A DNA stretch of 24,353 nt from assembly GCA_019649035.1 (NCBI GenBank), contig BMAT01002739.1:275348-299700 (forward strand). Reading direction: 5' to 3'. Every line of letters begins with the position of its first letter. Position 1 is the first letter of the stretch. Positions 10,150-19,705 of this stretch are shown here, piece by piece. The notes beneath the pieces were generated by a model, which saw only the letters and a program-made list of their open reading frames with translations, was not told the origin of the DNA and searched no databases. A program made the position numbers and the translations under genes. Origin of the DNA: Elysia marginata (lineage: Eukaryota; Mollusca; Gastropoda; Plakobranchidae).

Positions 10150-10151
10150 TA

Positions 10152-10329
10152 CAGTGGAAAAAACTTAGTCAACACCTTTAAGGGAAACTCTTGCTTAAAG
10201 TCAACTCTGTTTCGCAGTCCCATTTTATATAAATTTCTTTATATCTTTGCAATGGTTAAAGTCAACTCTTGCTTAAAGTCAACATATTTTTTTCGGTCCC
10301 GATGAGTTGAATTTATCAGGATTCCACTG
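10152..10329. mobile_element. pogo/Tigger-type MITE, about 178 bp, with TA target-site duplication
   Basis: The left end CAGTGGAA (10152) and the right end TTCCACTG (ending 10329) are exact inverted copies, each flanked by TA (10150-10151 and 10330-10331). TA duplication is the rule for the Tc1/mariner/pogo superfamily, and CAGTGG-type ends are familiar from pogo-like elements. Beyond the first eight bases the ends share only a loose pattern, including a TCAAC block in each arm. Inside, TTAAAGTCAAC occurs three times (about 10194, 10256 and 10272), fitting subterminal transposase-binding repeats. It has no coding capacity, so any movement would need a transposase from elsewhere. The start and end are fixed by the TIR/TA boundaries. 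Confidence 0.75.
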
Positions 10330-10331
10330 TA

Positions 10332-11210
10332 TAATCCAGAGATAAAGAGTCAATCAAAGCAATCGATAATCCTATCAAAGCCACTTACCAAAACAGCAAA
10401 AGTTATCGCTCTTCAGTGAAATTCATGCTAATATGTTCCGCCATACTGGAAGTGTCATTCTGTATGACTCTTCAAAAGAGTTACACAAACAGTGGTGAAT
10501 ATTACTCGGATCTTCTTTGAAACTAAAAAAAATCAGCTCTCAACAAAACGCACCGCTAATCCCCGAAAAGGTGTTTTTCTTTCGCAAGACAACACATCGC
10601 CACACCAAGCGGAAGTTTCAACGGCGACTGGAGACCCATGTATATTTGAAATTCTACTGCATCCCGTACACTCACGACATTTAGCCCTATTAGACTTTTT
10701 ATTCCCTTACCTTAATTAACGAGAGAATTGAAAGGAACGCGACTTATCGGACAAAAACGAGGTTTCCAGTACCGCAGAAGATTGCTTTAAGACCCAACGA
10801 AAAGAGTTTTACTTTCAGTCTTTTCCAGGTCAAAGGGGGATGAGGAAAGTGTGCCGATCTGTATAGCGACTGTTGAAAAATAAAAGTACCGGTATGTGCA
10901 AGAAATTTCATGTCTTTATCTCAGGTCCTCCACGGTCAGGGAGATTCAATATTGATTATCGCACGTAAAATGTTCATGAAGAATAATTGGTACAACGCAG
11001 ACTTGGGTGAGTGTTTTCGAAATTCTGGGATAAACGGAGAGCCTTCCCGCAGAGAACAAGGTTATTAACAGACGACGTTGCGCCTCTTTACTTGTCAAGA
11101 CTTAAAAACTACACAACGCAACATAGTTACAAAAAAGAGGTACAAGCAAGCGCAAAGGGCGAAGACCTAAGACACGAACTCTTTGCAAAATATATATCTG
11201 AATAACTCAA
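10332..11210. other. Non-coding stretch
   Basis: Plus frames at 10492-10719 (75 codons) and 11011-11205 (64 codons) show no family resemblance. TACCGGTA recurs at 10887-10894. No other feature was seen. Confidence 0.5.
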
Positions 11211-11237
11211 GTCGAAAGCGCTGCTGGCGCTTTTGAC
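11211..11237. repeat. 11-bp stem, 5-nt loop inverted repeat
   Basis: GTCGAAAGCGC (11211-11221) pairs with GCGCTTTTGAC (11227-11237) around TGCTG. Ten of the eleven pairs are Watson-Crick, and the remaining one is a G-T wobble if transcribed. It is the longest short-loop stem I found. It does not match the histone 3' stem-loop, and no T-run follows immediately. It could be a structured RNA element or a chance dyad. Confidence 0.6.
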
Positions 11238-11609
11238 GCATTCATCATTTAATTCCCAAAAATTGGTAGCTGAAAGGTAAGACTTCCCAGGAACTTTTCC
11301 ATGCGGCTCATGTTATGATATTGGGGGATTTGAGGTTCTTAAATAGCCCTCTAGCCGCCATGTGAGATTAGATTGTAGTAACCGTTAGGATATACATCGA
11401 TTGGTTTTTTATTGGTCTTTTTTTTCTCAAGTTGTTCTTTTCTTAGACGATTGATCTCTTTCTAATAGCGTTCGCTCGCTCCATCTATCGAACTCTTTAT
11501 CGAATTCCATTAAGGTGAAAGCCACATGACTGAACCCTGAGCCTGCTATAAAGCTTTGATCAATGCCTGCTTTTATTACAAGTGTTCATATATTTGGTTA
11601 AGGTTTAAA
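11238..11609. other. Non-coding stretch
   Basis: No gene or repeat was recognised. AAAGGTAAGA at about 11273-11282 would be a good splice donor on the plus strand, but no upstream exon can be supported. Confidence 0.4.
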
Positions 11610-11692
11610 TAATTGAAAAAAAAAAAGGAAACGAACATTTCTGACATTTCAAATAATTGCTAACGTCCAGCGTTACTTTTTTTTTTCAATTA
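11610..11692. repeat. AT-rich foldback element, about 83 bp
   Basis: The left arm at 11610-11633 is TAATTG, then eleven As, then GGAAACG. The right arm at 11671-11692 is its imperfect inverse: CGTTAC, ten Ts, CAATTA. The arms differ by an indel and about one mismatch, and the spacer is about 37 bp. It could be a small foldback/MITE relic or arise from chance pairing of A and T runs; matching TAATTG and CG ends make pure chance less likely. Confidence 0.55.
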
Positions 11693-13340
11693 AAAAAATT
11701 CAAGAAAAAGTTCAAATAAAATAAATAGAGCACTAGCAGAAACACAGAACCTTGGTGAATTGATTCGTCTATCACACAAATTTGGGACTCAACAAAACGC
11801 CAATATTACACAAGACCTACATGTATTTTATGTTTGATTACAATGCTGGATGAACGAGGGTGAGTTATTAGCGCTTCTCAAGGCAAAAACAACGCAACAT
11901 TAACAAATTAAACTCGAACACATTGGGAACTGGTGTACGGTCAGCCCACGCTTTGCCGAGAGCCTGGAAGGTACTGACATGAGATTTTTAGCTTCCAAAA
12001 TGCATTGTGCGATCTGTAATAAATCTAGTGCTATGCTTGTTACGAAATGAAAACTTGTATTTGTTGATCTCCGATGAAACACCTCCTTTGGGCAACGCGA
12101 CAATGATATGAGGGTTGCGGGAAATTACATGACAAGAAAACTGAAAAATAAATGGACGACTTCTTTATTTCCGAGGGCTTACTTCAGTAAAATATTACTA
12201 GTTTCAATTAACATGACTTAAGTTTGGTTTCTTAGCTAGGGGTGAGCTGCTGATTATTTCATTTTACTTAATGGATAGAATTCGATGAAGTCTGCGATAA
12301 TTTGTTGTTTTTTGCTTTTATGAGACGACCAGTATACAATTATCATTCAACAGCACAATGTGAAAAATAAATAATTCGTTACCCAATTTCGAACTGGTCA
12401 TTTTGTGGATGGTTCGGGAAGTCTCGGTTGCAATTACAAGTTTTAGGGACATGTTACTTGGTAGGACAAGTTACTTGGTCTATAACATTGTAAGTGAAAA
12501 ACAATCAGTTACTCAAGCAAAAAAAAATAATTAAAATTTTATTTCAACCAGTACTGCAAGCAATTGTATACCGTTTTATTAATTATAGTGCGCAAACATA
12601 ATATCATTTGCATAACTAATCTTAACATTGGCCTCGTATCTTTTATAGTACCGGTACGGTATTTGTAAACTTTGTCGTATTTATTTACAAAGATGTCTCT
12701 TAGTTTTACTATGTGACGAAGTTTGGATACTATCTGTTAGACAGTGCTATAAACACAATTATGTTTTTTGTTTTGATTGTTCATATACACAACTTAGACT
12801 TAATTGATTTAATTTACTCCCACATAAGAAGCCTGATTAAAAAAACCCAAAGGATTTGTGTGTAGGGTAGGGGGGGAGCATGGTTTCGTACCGCACATGC
12901 ACTGTGAAAAGCCTAAGAAATATCTTTTCTTAATCGTAATAACTTTTTGTCAACAAATGATCAGTTTTGTGTCGGGCTCACATTTGCTGTAAAGAGAATT
13001 TTAACGTGTGTCAGTTATAAAGTCGAGAAAATTTGTTTAGCCGTACTGGATAGGGTTTCTTATTCTCACTCTTTTCTCCTTTCTCTCCAGCTCACAGATG
13101 GAATGATGACAGTTCAACCCCTATTAGTCTGCTCTTCTTCAAAGAAAAAAAAAGATAATGCTCATATCAAATATTTTTTTTAGTTATTCCAGCGTGCATT
13201 AAGTTCTTCAAGCATTAATAGAGACAAAAAAATCATTTTTAAGCCGTCCAAATGTATAAAGGTACAAGAAAAAAAAACAAGCGTGGAACTAATCTCATCA
13301 TGCACAAGTTGTCGGCGACTTCTGTCTCAGCAAGGTAAAA
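11693..13340. other. Long AT-rich non-coding stretch
   Basis: No gene is supportable: minus frame 11900-12103 and plus frame 12947-13183 are unrecognised. TACCGGTA occurs at 12649-12656, extended as GTACCGGTAC. A short G-rich patch lies at about 12864-12877. Confidence 0.55.
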
Positions 13341-13446
13341 GAAGAAGAAGAAGAAGAAGAAGAAGAAGAAGAAGAAGAAGAAGAAGAAGAAGAAGAAGAA
13401 GAAGAAGAAAAAGAAGAAGAAGAAGAAGAAGAAGAAGAAGAAGAAA
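13341..13446 (+). repeat. (GAA)n trinucleotide array, about 35 units
   Basis: Continuous GAA from 13341 to 13446 with one GAA-to-AAA change near 13410. The in-frame readings (poly Arg, Lys or Glu on plus; poly Phe, Leu or Ser on minus) are repeat artefacts and are not called as proteins. Long GAA/TTC tracts can form triplex (H-DNA) structures and are length-unstable. It is the longest pure array in the window. Confidence 0.97.
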
Positions 13447-14309
13447 GGATAAGGGCAACAGTTGACCGTCCCTGTTAATATTCTCGTCTTGCATAAACAC
13501 ACACAAGTCACACATACACGCTTACATAACTAGGAGTTCTGCCATAGGATTTGTTTAAACAAATTTGAGATTTTGGTATTACTATAGAGTAATTCAAATA
13601 GAAGAGTAAATTAGATCCTGAAGAAAATTAAAGGCATTTGTTCATTCAAATACAATAAATTGTCTGATGAATGCATGTGCACGGAGTGCCAAGAAACTCT
13701 TTCTATCGAATCATCGTCGTTAATCGGAGCCTTCGATTATTTTCTTTTTAATTATTTCTCGCTAAAAAGGTGAAAACTATTGATTTCTGCTGACTACATA
13801 CCACCTAAACATAAAACGTAAAATTGTGGAAAAAAGAGAAAAAAAAACGTCTTGGGTCAAATGTAATCAAAACGGACAATTGATGTTGACAACATTTAAT
13901 ACAAATACATGCTGAAAGCTATGGAAAAGTATCGTCTGTAAAAAAAAAAAAAACAACCCCAAAATGCAGCAACATCGCCGGTAAATTGAAAGAAAAACAT
14001 ATACAAATTCCTATTAATTAGATAGTTTGGAGAAATTAACAAAGAGAATAGACCGTAATGAATATCCATAAGCAGAAAACGGACAGAGTACGGTAACGCC
14101 ATTCGGGTTTTTTGATTGACCAGCCAAGATGTAATCATTACATGGACCAAGACGCGATGAGTGTGGAGGAGATGAGGAACAAGCCAATCTGGCGACTGAT
14201 CACGAAAGATATCTATCGTAAGGCGGGCAGGACAGGGAAGCTTTAATGAAGTGATACTGGAGACTGGTTACTTAGGCTGGGGGGACGGAGGTAAGGGCTT
14301 GACAAGTCA
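13447..14309. other. Non-coding stretch
   Basis: A short CA-rich patch follows the GAA array at about 13496-13520. The minus frame at 13896-14150 (84 codons) is unrecognised and contains a poly-Phe stretch from an A run. Confidence 0.5.
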
Positions 14310-14443
14310 CAGACAGAGAGAGAGAGAGAAACCCAGAGATAGAGAGAGAAGGAGAAAAAGAGAGTCTGAGAGAGAGAGAGAAGGAGAAAAACACAGTGAG
14401 AGAGAGAGAGAGAGCGTGTGGCAAAAATACGGTGAGAGAGAGA
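14310..14443. repeat. GA-rich microsatellite with 32-bp higher-order repeat
   Basis: GA tracts are broken by AAGGAGAAAAA, which occurs at 14349 and again at 14381, a 32-bp offset with GA-rich flanks on both. This indicates internal duplication of a longer unit. Open frames across it on both strands are repeat artefacts. Confidence 0.9.
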
Positions 14444-14759
14444 AGTGATCATCAATCTTATTTGGAAAGTGTAATGGGACAAAATAGCAGATTTTGTTTT
14501 CATCTCGGATTTGTTGTCTCTTTCGATGTCCAAAACATTTTTGGTGTCTTCGTGAACACGGAATTCATTGATTCTTAAACCCACCAGCTTCGGCAGAATT
14601 TAGAATCTAGAAGTTACTTTATTATCAACCAATTTCGTGCTAAATTCCGTTTTTTTCCCTCTGAGTCTGAATACCAAAACGACCCGAGACAACCAAATCA
14701 GAATTTTCTTTTTTTTTTTTGCCTCTCTTCCCAAATCTGCCTCGTTCCTTGACTCATTA
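14444..14759. other. Non-coding stretch
   Basis: Nothing recognised. A T-run at about 14709-14720 precedes the CpG-rich block. Confidence 0.5.
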
Positions 14760-14821
14760 GGTGCTGATCGGCGCGCGTGTTATGTTTGGCCCGACGCACT
14801 GGGCCCGCCATTAAGGAAATT

Positions 14822-14838
14822 GCCTGTCACCGGCAGGC
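14822..14838. repeat. Short GC-rich inverted repeat
   Basis: GCCTG (14822-14826) and CAGGC (14834-14838) flank a 7-nt loop containing CCGG. It lies within the CpG-rich island. Confidence 0.45.
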
Positions 14839-14916
14839 GCGCCACTTGGTAAAGTAAGGTCATCACCGGCCGGACCAGGCTCTCCGCAGTCTTCATCTGC
14901 CCAGGAACCATACATG

Positions 14917-14936
14917 GGGGCGGCCCGTGATTGGCT
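14917..14936 (+). promoter_or_regulatory. GC box followed by inverted CCAAT box
   Basis: GGGGCGG (14917-14923), an Sp1-type GC box, is followed by GATTGGCT (14929-14936), containing ATTGG, the reverse complement of the NF-Y CCAAT core. The two are 6 bp apart. This close pair is typical of metazoan promoters and would be unusual by chance in AT-rich DNA, although the local GC content raises the odds. Confidence 0.45.
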
Positions 14937-15001
14937 CGGAATCAATGGAGCAACGACGTCTCTGGGGCTCTCTGTTCAATGTCCCCTGAGCACGACGCTG
15001 A

Positions 15002-15009
15002 TATATATA
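15002..15009 (+). promoter_or_regulatory. TATA-like run
   Basis: TATATATA lies about 65 bp downstream of the inverted CCAAT box. If functional, transcription would begin near 15030-15040 on the plus strand. AT-alternating runs are common, so alone it is weak evidence. Confidence 0.3.
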
Positions 15010-15112
15010 CTAGATCGGGCAGAGAATCGTGGGCCTGTTGGAGCAAGCTGGCTGCTTATCTGGTGCCATCATCGTGATGAACGCGATTGTCGTTGATTAG
15101 ACCGAAACACCT

Positions 15113-15533
15113 GAGTGGCAAAGGACTCACTGGCTCCTTTGATAACTGATCATGTTTCTCTTTATTATGTATTATAAACACGCAAGCTGCTTCTAATGAA
15201 GAGACCTCTGCTTTCATCAAGTCCGTCTTTTGTTTTTACTTCACTCTCTGGAAGAAAGAACTTAATATTTTACCATGATCAATACGAACCAAATCCAAAT
15301 TTGTTTTACACCAAATACGCGGATGGAGAAATCAAGCGAATCTACTGTACACACTATAACTAAATCGTCCTCGTGATGTACTTTTGTCATTTGTGATTCG
15401 CTGCACCGTTTTGAAAAGAAAATGGGCTTCAAACAGAGCTTTGCATGAGATGAAAAGTTAAAACTTTTTAACGTTTGATTAGAGTTTTTTTTCAATTTTT
15501 TTTTTATTATGCTTCCCAAAGAAAAGTATAGCA
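15113..15533. other. Non-coding stretch downstream of the CpG island
   Basis: No exon is supportable. The minus frame at 15262-15582 (106 codons) is unrecognised, and its N-terminal part overlaps the hairpin at 15534-15555. Confidence 0.5.
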
Positions 15534-15555
15534 CTCTCACTAAGAGTAGTGAGAG
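15534..15555. repeat. Perfect hairpin (8-bp arms, 6-nt loop)
   Basis: CTCTCACT (15534-15541) and AGTGAGAG (15548-15555) are exact reverse complements around AAGAGT. Its role is unknown. Confidence 0.6.
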
Positions 15556-16088
15556 GGAGTCATGAAGAACAAGCAGTAGCAAAACCTTTTCTTAAAGAAG
15601 CGTCTTAGAGCATGGAGGAATCCTCTGTAGATTTGCGCGCTGTACAAGACACTTATTACAAATTACAGATTACAGAGGAAATTTTGAAAACGTCGCCATA
15701 AGCGCTTTTATGATGAGGCTTCAGAATAAAATTTACATGGAGTATAAAAGCGCACTCTCGAAAATGACACAGAAGTAAAAGGTTAAAGTTGAACTACATG
15801 AAAGCAATTTGATCAAACATTTGCTCGATACCCTCGCATTACTAGCTTAGACATGCGCTGAATAGTGGCTCCAGAAAACGATTTCCATTTATTGTATTTA
15901 TATTATAACGGCCGTCATTGTATTCTGTCACCAAGTTCCGCAGGTTTGTTTCCAAAGAAAATACTTTTGGATATCCCTTTAGGTGCCTTATGGAAAGGAA
16001 AAACGATAATCACGAAGACAGGCCCTCTTGCGGTGCAATTAGGAATTACAAAATGCTTTGACACCACAGCCCCAGAGGCTTGCCGCGT
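15556..16088. other. Non-coding stretch leading into an ETS-motif patch
   Basis: ATTACAA/ATTACAG occurs three times in tandem at 15655-15675. The plus frame at 15865-16146 (93 codons) and the minus frame at 15915-16115 cover the same bases; neither has a recognisable domain. Confidence 0.5.
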
Positions 16089-16123
16089 ACTTCCGGAACT
16101 GGAAGAGAGGGGCACTTCCGGAA
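16089..16123. promoter_or_regulatory. Two ETS-type sites ACTTCCGGAA, 25 bp apart
   Basis: ACTTCCGGAA occurs exactly at 16089-16098 and 16114-16123, same orientation. The reverse complement TTCCGGAAGT contains CCGGAAGT, the high-affinity ETS-factor site frequent in CpG-type promoters. The surrounding 16.03-16.33 kb is GC-richer than average. A duplicated 10-mer this close is unlikely by chance, but binding is inference. Confidence 0.45.
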
Positions 16124-16340
16124 AAAGCCGTCAAGCAAGAAACTGACATGCGCTCTGTCTGGAAGTGTCTGTGTGGCATCTCAAGCCTGTGAGACTGTCA
16201 GGCAAAAAAAAGGGGCATGTAAGGAACGTCGTGCTCTGCCGGTTTGTGACTGGAAAAAATGGGGAAATGCTTTAAAGGGCACTGGGGCATGCAGGAGCGA
16301 AAATGAAAAAACGACAACACTGCAGACTTGTTTATAGCAC
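16124..16340. other. GC-richer patch with an unrecognised open frame
   Basis: The plus frame 16080-16337 (85 codons) is Cys-, Lys- and Arg-rich but shows no spacing typical of a zinc finger or secreted cystine-knot peptide, and no signal peptide. I do not call it a gene. Confidence 0.35.
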
Positions 16341-19284
16341 ATCCATAATATGGGTCATTGTGCACGTACATCTGCTTTTCTCGATTTCTGGTTAGCTCTT
16401 ATTAACATTGTTTTGTATTATTTTTCATTTGTTTGGTTTTCTTTTTTCATTTTGTCTCCCACGGCAGATTCCTCTAGCTATTGATCCGAAAGTAAAAAAA
16501 TGTTAATAACAAAAATTGGAATAATGAGGGGTGTGGCTGAGCGAATGGGAATTAAGTTGAGCATTGAAGGGGCATAAAAATCGGGGTGATCTCTGGCGTG
16601 TCAAATTAAATAAAAACAAACTTTCCCTGTAATGAAGAGACAACGTCATCTCTGGAACTGAATTCCCGAAAGGATACAGGTACCATTGTGTATTGTGGTG
16701 CGCTTTAGTTAAGTATTTTCACAAGAAACCATTCATTATTATTGTCTAATCTACATATTTTCTTGGTGGTCAGTTCCTTTACAACTTTGCAGTAATTTTT
16801 TTTCTATACCCATTTTTAACATTTCGAAGACGATTATTTAGAGAATATCAATCAGTAATTCGGCACTTGTGACCAAATGTAAAAACACAACGTATGGTAG
16901 AAGTCAATGCATGCCAATTAAGCCTGCCTTTCATCTTGCTGTACCTACACATCTTCAGTTGCTCTATTCTCATGGCTTACTACTATAGTTTTTATAAAAT
17001 CAATGTCGGCATTTCCAACTTAGTGAAATCAATTGGCAAAATTCGACACTTTAGTCTCATTGCAAAAACCCTGGTTAAGGCAATCGAGTGCCCCTGACAT
17101 TTTTAAACGGATCTTATCACTGCAAAATCAATGGAAATAATTTTGTAAATCAAGTATAAATCTATTTCACAAGTCGTTTAGAGTTAAATCCGTTTCTTAC
17201 ATTCAGAATCACAGGAAAGTAACAGGAAGGTAACATTCCAAATCACTTTTTTTATTTTTCATAATATGTAGCAACGAGATTTCTATGTTTCAAAGTCACA
17301 AAAAAGAAATGATCTTTAGCATTCATCATAACCAAATAGGAAAAGTTACCAATTTAGTCTTGGTTAGAACTGGTCAATCTGCATAGTTACGTCTCCCCCA
17401 GTCGTATTAGTGTTTCTTGATTCCACAACTTTCTTACTCTTTGAAAAGGTATTTTAATATAGGCAAACATATCTATACATATCAATACACAATACTATTA
17501 CAAAGACATTTCTTCCAAAGTCAGTTCTTTAATTTTACAAACTAAAACTTCAATAAAGCACTGGATTTTTTAACAGTACCATCAAAAGCTTTCAATATTT
17601 TGATCGTAATTTATAAATCTGGACTGCGTCCCTTTACTGCTGAAAATAGTCAGATGCAATGCATCTCAGTCTTCATCTTTCTCAAGGCCACATCATCACA
17701 TGCCAACTATGTTTCAGCTTCTCTTTAAATTGATATTTTCTCTTCCTTTTGCTTATCAATCAATTGTTTTTAATATGATTTCCATTATTTCTTTGAAAAA
17801 GTGCATTATTTTCTATGTCCATATCAACAAGTTTTCACTACAAGCCAACAGCCTTATATTTTTCCTGTTATGACGATCAGTATAAATTTAGTGCAAATTC
17901 AAAACTGTATTCTTTTACTGTTCTCCCCATGTCTTTATGAATTGAGTTGATCTATATTCATTTAATATTGAGGGCAATCGTGATTAAGTCATTAGGATGA
18001 CGAATTGATATCAGAGCGATTATGATGATACATGAAAACAGAAAAGCACATCTATGTAGGCCTGTAAAACTACCCGGTATTTATTTGAATTTCTTTGACA
18101 GAAAATGTGAATGTACCTTTATAATTAGTACAACCGCACAGCAATGATCCTGCTTTAATTTTGCTCTGTTGTATGTCTAGTCACGTGTAGTGCTATGTTT
18201 TGATAGTAGTTATTTGTAAGCTTTTACTCTTTTTTTTTCACGTTGTCTTTGGATGTTGCTGCTGCTTATCAATCAGTTATCATAAACATTGTTGTTTTTG
18301 TTTTCTACATTTTTTCTTGTACAATTATCATAGATCTAGCTTTAATATTCATGACTTTAATTTGCTTTCCATACCTTCAATTAAATCAGTGATAGTGATG
18401 TGTCATATGTAAAATGTATGATTTGTTATCTTCTTGCCGTCTATCTTCAAACACATGACCTTTTTAAAATTCAACTACTGTTTTGATCCTTACCTCTAGT
18501 GTTGTCCATGAGGCACATACACAATTCTACAGATATTCATTAATTTAATAGCTCTTAGGAGCAAACAAAGTATACACTATCTGAAATGGACTCAAAGGTC
18601 AAAATGTGGAGAACAATTCCGCAACAACTGAGAAGCGATGCTGAGACAGAACAATCATCGAGACAAATCATATAGAATATTACCAAATTAGCACGTAATA
18701 TAAAACTTGGTGGTATAGAACATCTTGAACATTGACAACAGTCAACACCTACAAAAAAAGACCAGAATTCATGTATTTTGAACAAGAAGTAAGATAGATA
18801 CAGGTACGGTAAGAATACATTCATCTCAAATCCCAAACCACTGAATAATGAAACAAATTTAACACCATCTTCTCGTTCATATCAATGCCATTTATGAAAA
18901 GGCATTTTAAAAGGTTACATCAGGAGATTTTCTAATCTGAAAAAAAACTTAATGAAATGTAACATAAACCAATGAGAGATCCAATAACAAGAGTCTCCAA
19001 TGCAAATCATTACATCTTGTTAAAAAGGTCAAACAAAGACACCCGCTCTCAACAAATTATCCACATCTAAAAAGTACAGAAAACTGCCTTGTTTCTGTTC
19101 ATTTATAAAAATGTAGCCTTCAAAGCCTTGAGAATCTAACAACTCCAAAACCTAGCCTTCAAAACTTCGAACCTAGCCTGACTTGATTCTCTGTAATAAT
19201 TGAACAGGTTCAGTGTGTGTGCATGCGTGTGTAAAGTTGTCCACATCGCCAGGAACTCAATAGAATAGATGTTAACTTAATTTT
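16341..19284. other. Long AT-rich stretch without recognisable features
   Basis: I see no gene, RNA or mobile element. Short frames at 16894-17097 plus, 18200-18412 plus and 18555-18836 minus are hydrophobic or Phe/Ser-rich from AT-rich codons and match no family. TGGCTGAGCGA near 16536 resembles an A box but has no B box partner. A short GT-rich patch lies at about 19213-19234. Confidence 0.55.
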
Positions 19285-19310
19285 TAGCTTAGCGAGTTCC
19301 AACTAAGCTA
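19285..19310. repeat. Perfect inverted repeat (8-bp arms, 10-nt loop)
   Basis: TAGCTTAG (19285-19292) and CTAAGCTA (19303-19310) are exact reverse complements. It lies about 250 bp before the ATACAG/CTGTAT repeat. Confidence 0.6.
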
Positions 19311-19560
19311 TCATACAAACTCTGACTAGTGTGACAAGTGGTAAGACGCAACAAGTAAGTATGCAATGAAAACTGAACTCTTAGTAGTTATAGTTTATTT
19401 CAGTCAAAGTATATAGAGAAAATCAAAATAACTTCAGTGTCAACACTAACCTCAACTTACTGAAAAAGAATTAGGAACCAAACTTTAAATCGAAACCCAG
19501 TAAAGAAAACCGAGTTATAGAAACTTAAAACGCCGTATAGAAATAACTCAAATCAGAAAC
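19311..19560. other. Non-coding stretch, possibly the decayed edge of the following repeat
   Basis: TATAGAAA-type strings at about 19516 and 19536 resemble parts of the 69-bp repeat that begins at 19561, so the repeat may extend into this stretch in degraded form. Confidence 0.4.
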
Positions 19561-19705
19561 ACCAATACAGAAAACCTGTATAGAATTTACTAAAACCCAC
19601 TATAGAATGCTAACGTAGTATGAAAAGAAACCAATACAGAAAACCTGTATAGAAACTAAACCCACTATAAAAACCCTGTATCATACAGAAACCAATACAG
19701 AAACT
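19561..19705. repeat. Decayed tandem repeat (units about 69 and 61 bp) rich in ATACAG/CTGTAT
   Basis: Copy 1 starts at 19561, copy 2 at 19630 and a partial copy 3 at 19691, each beginning ACCAATACAGAAA. Copies 1 and 2 also share AAACCCACTATA in their middles, with small indels between. The hexamer ATACAG or its inverse CTGTAT appears at 19565, 19576, 19634, 19645, 19676, 19683 and 19695. It forms ATACAG-AAAAC-CTGTAT hairpins in copies 1 and 2 and CTGTAT-C-ATACAG at 19676-19688. Confidence 0.8.

Larger units (their letters stand above)
14760..15112 (+). promoter_or_regulatory. CpG-rich island, candidate promoter
   Basis: This is the most GC- and CpG-rich block in the window. By hand I count roughly 27 CpG dinucleotides in about 350 bp, near the number expected from its GC content, so CpG is not depleted. 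Within it a GC box, an inverted CCAAT box and a TATA-like run follow in promoter-like order on the plus strand (listed separately). Open frames at 14637-14852 and 14914-15096 span it but match no family. Either this is a real promoter or conserved regulatory island, or a piece of an unrecognised repeat; I cannot decide without homologues. Confidence 0.4.

Noticed and set aside
13239-13515. Poly-Phe, poly-Leu and poly-Arg open frames
   Set aside because: Different frames of the same GAA/TTC array.
14243-14584. Minus-strand 113-codon frame and plus-strand 65-codon frame
   Set aside because: Both cross the GA array; the non-repeat parts show no family resemblance.
15865-16337. Plus frames of 93 and 85 codons (one Cys-rich) considered as small secreted or zinc-binding proteins
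   Set aside because: No signal peptide, no regular cysteine spacing, and an overlapping minus frame of similar length.
16530-16570. A-box-like TGGCTGAGCGA considered as a tRNA or SINE start
   Set aside because: No B box at the expected distance downstream.
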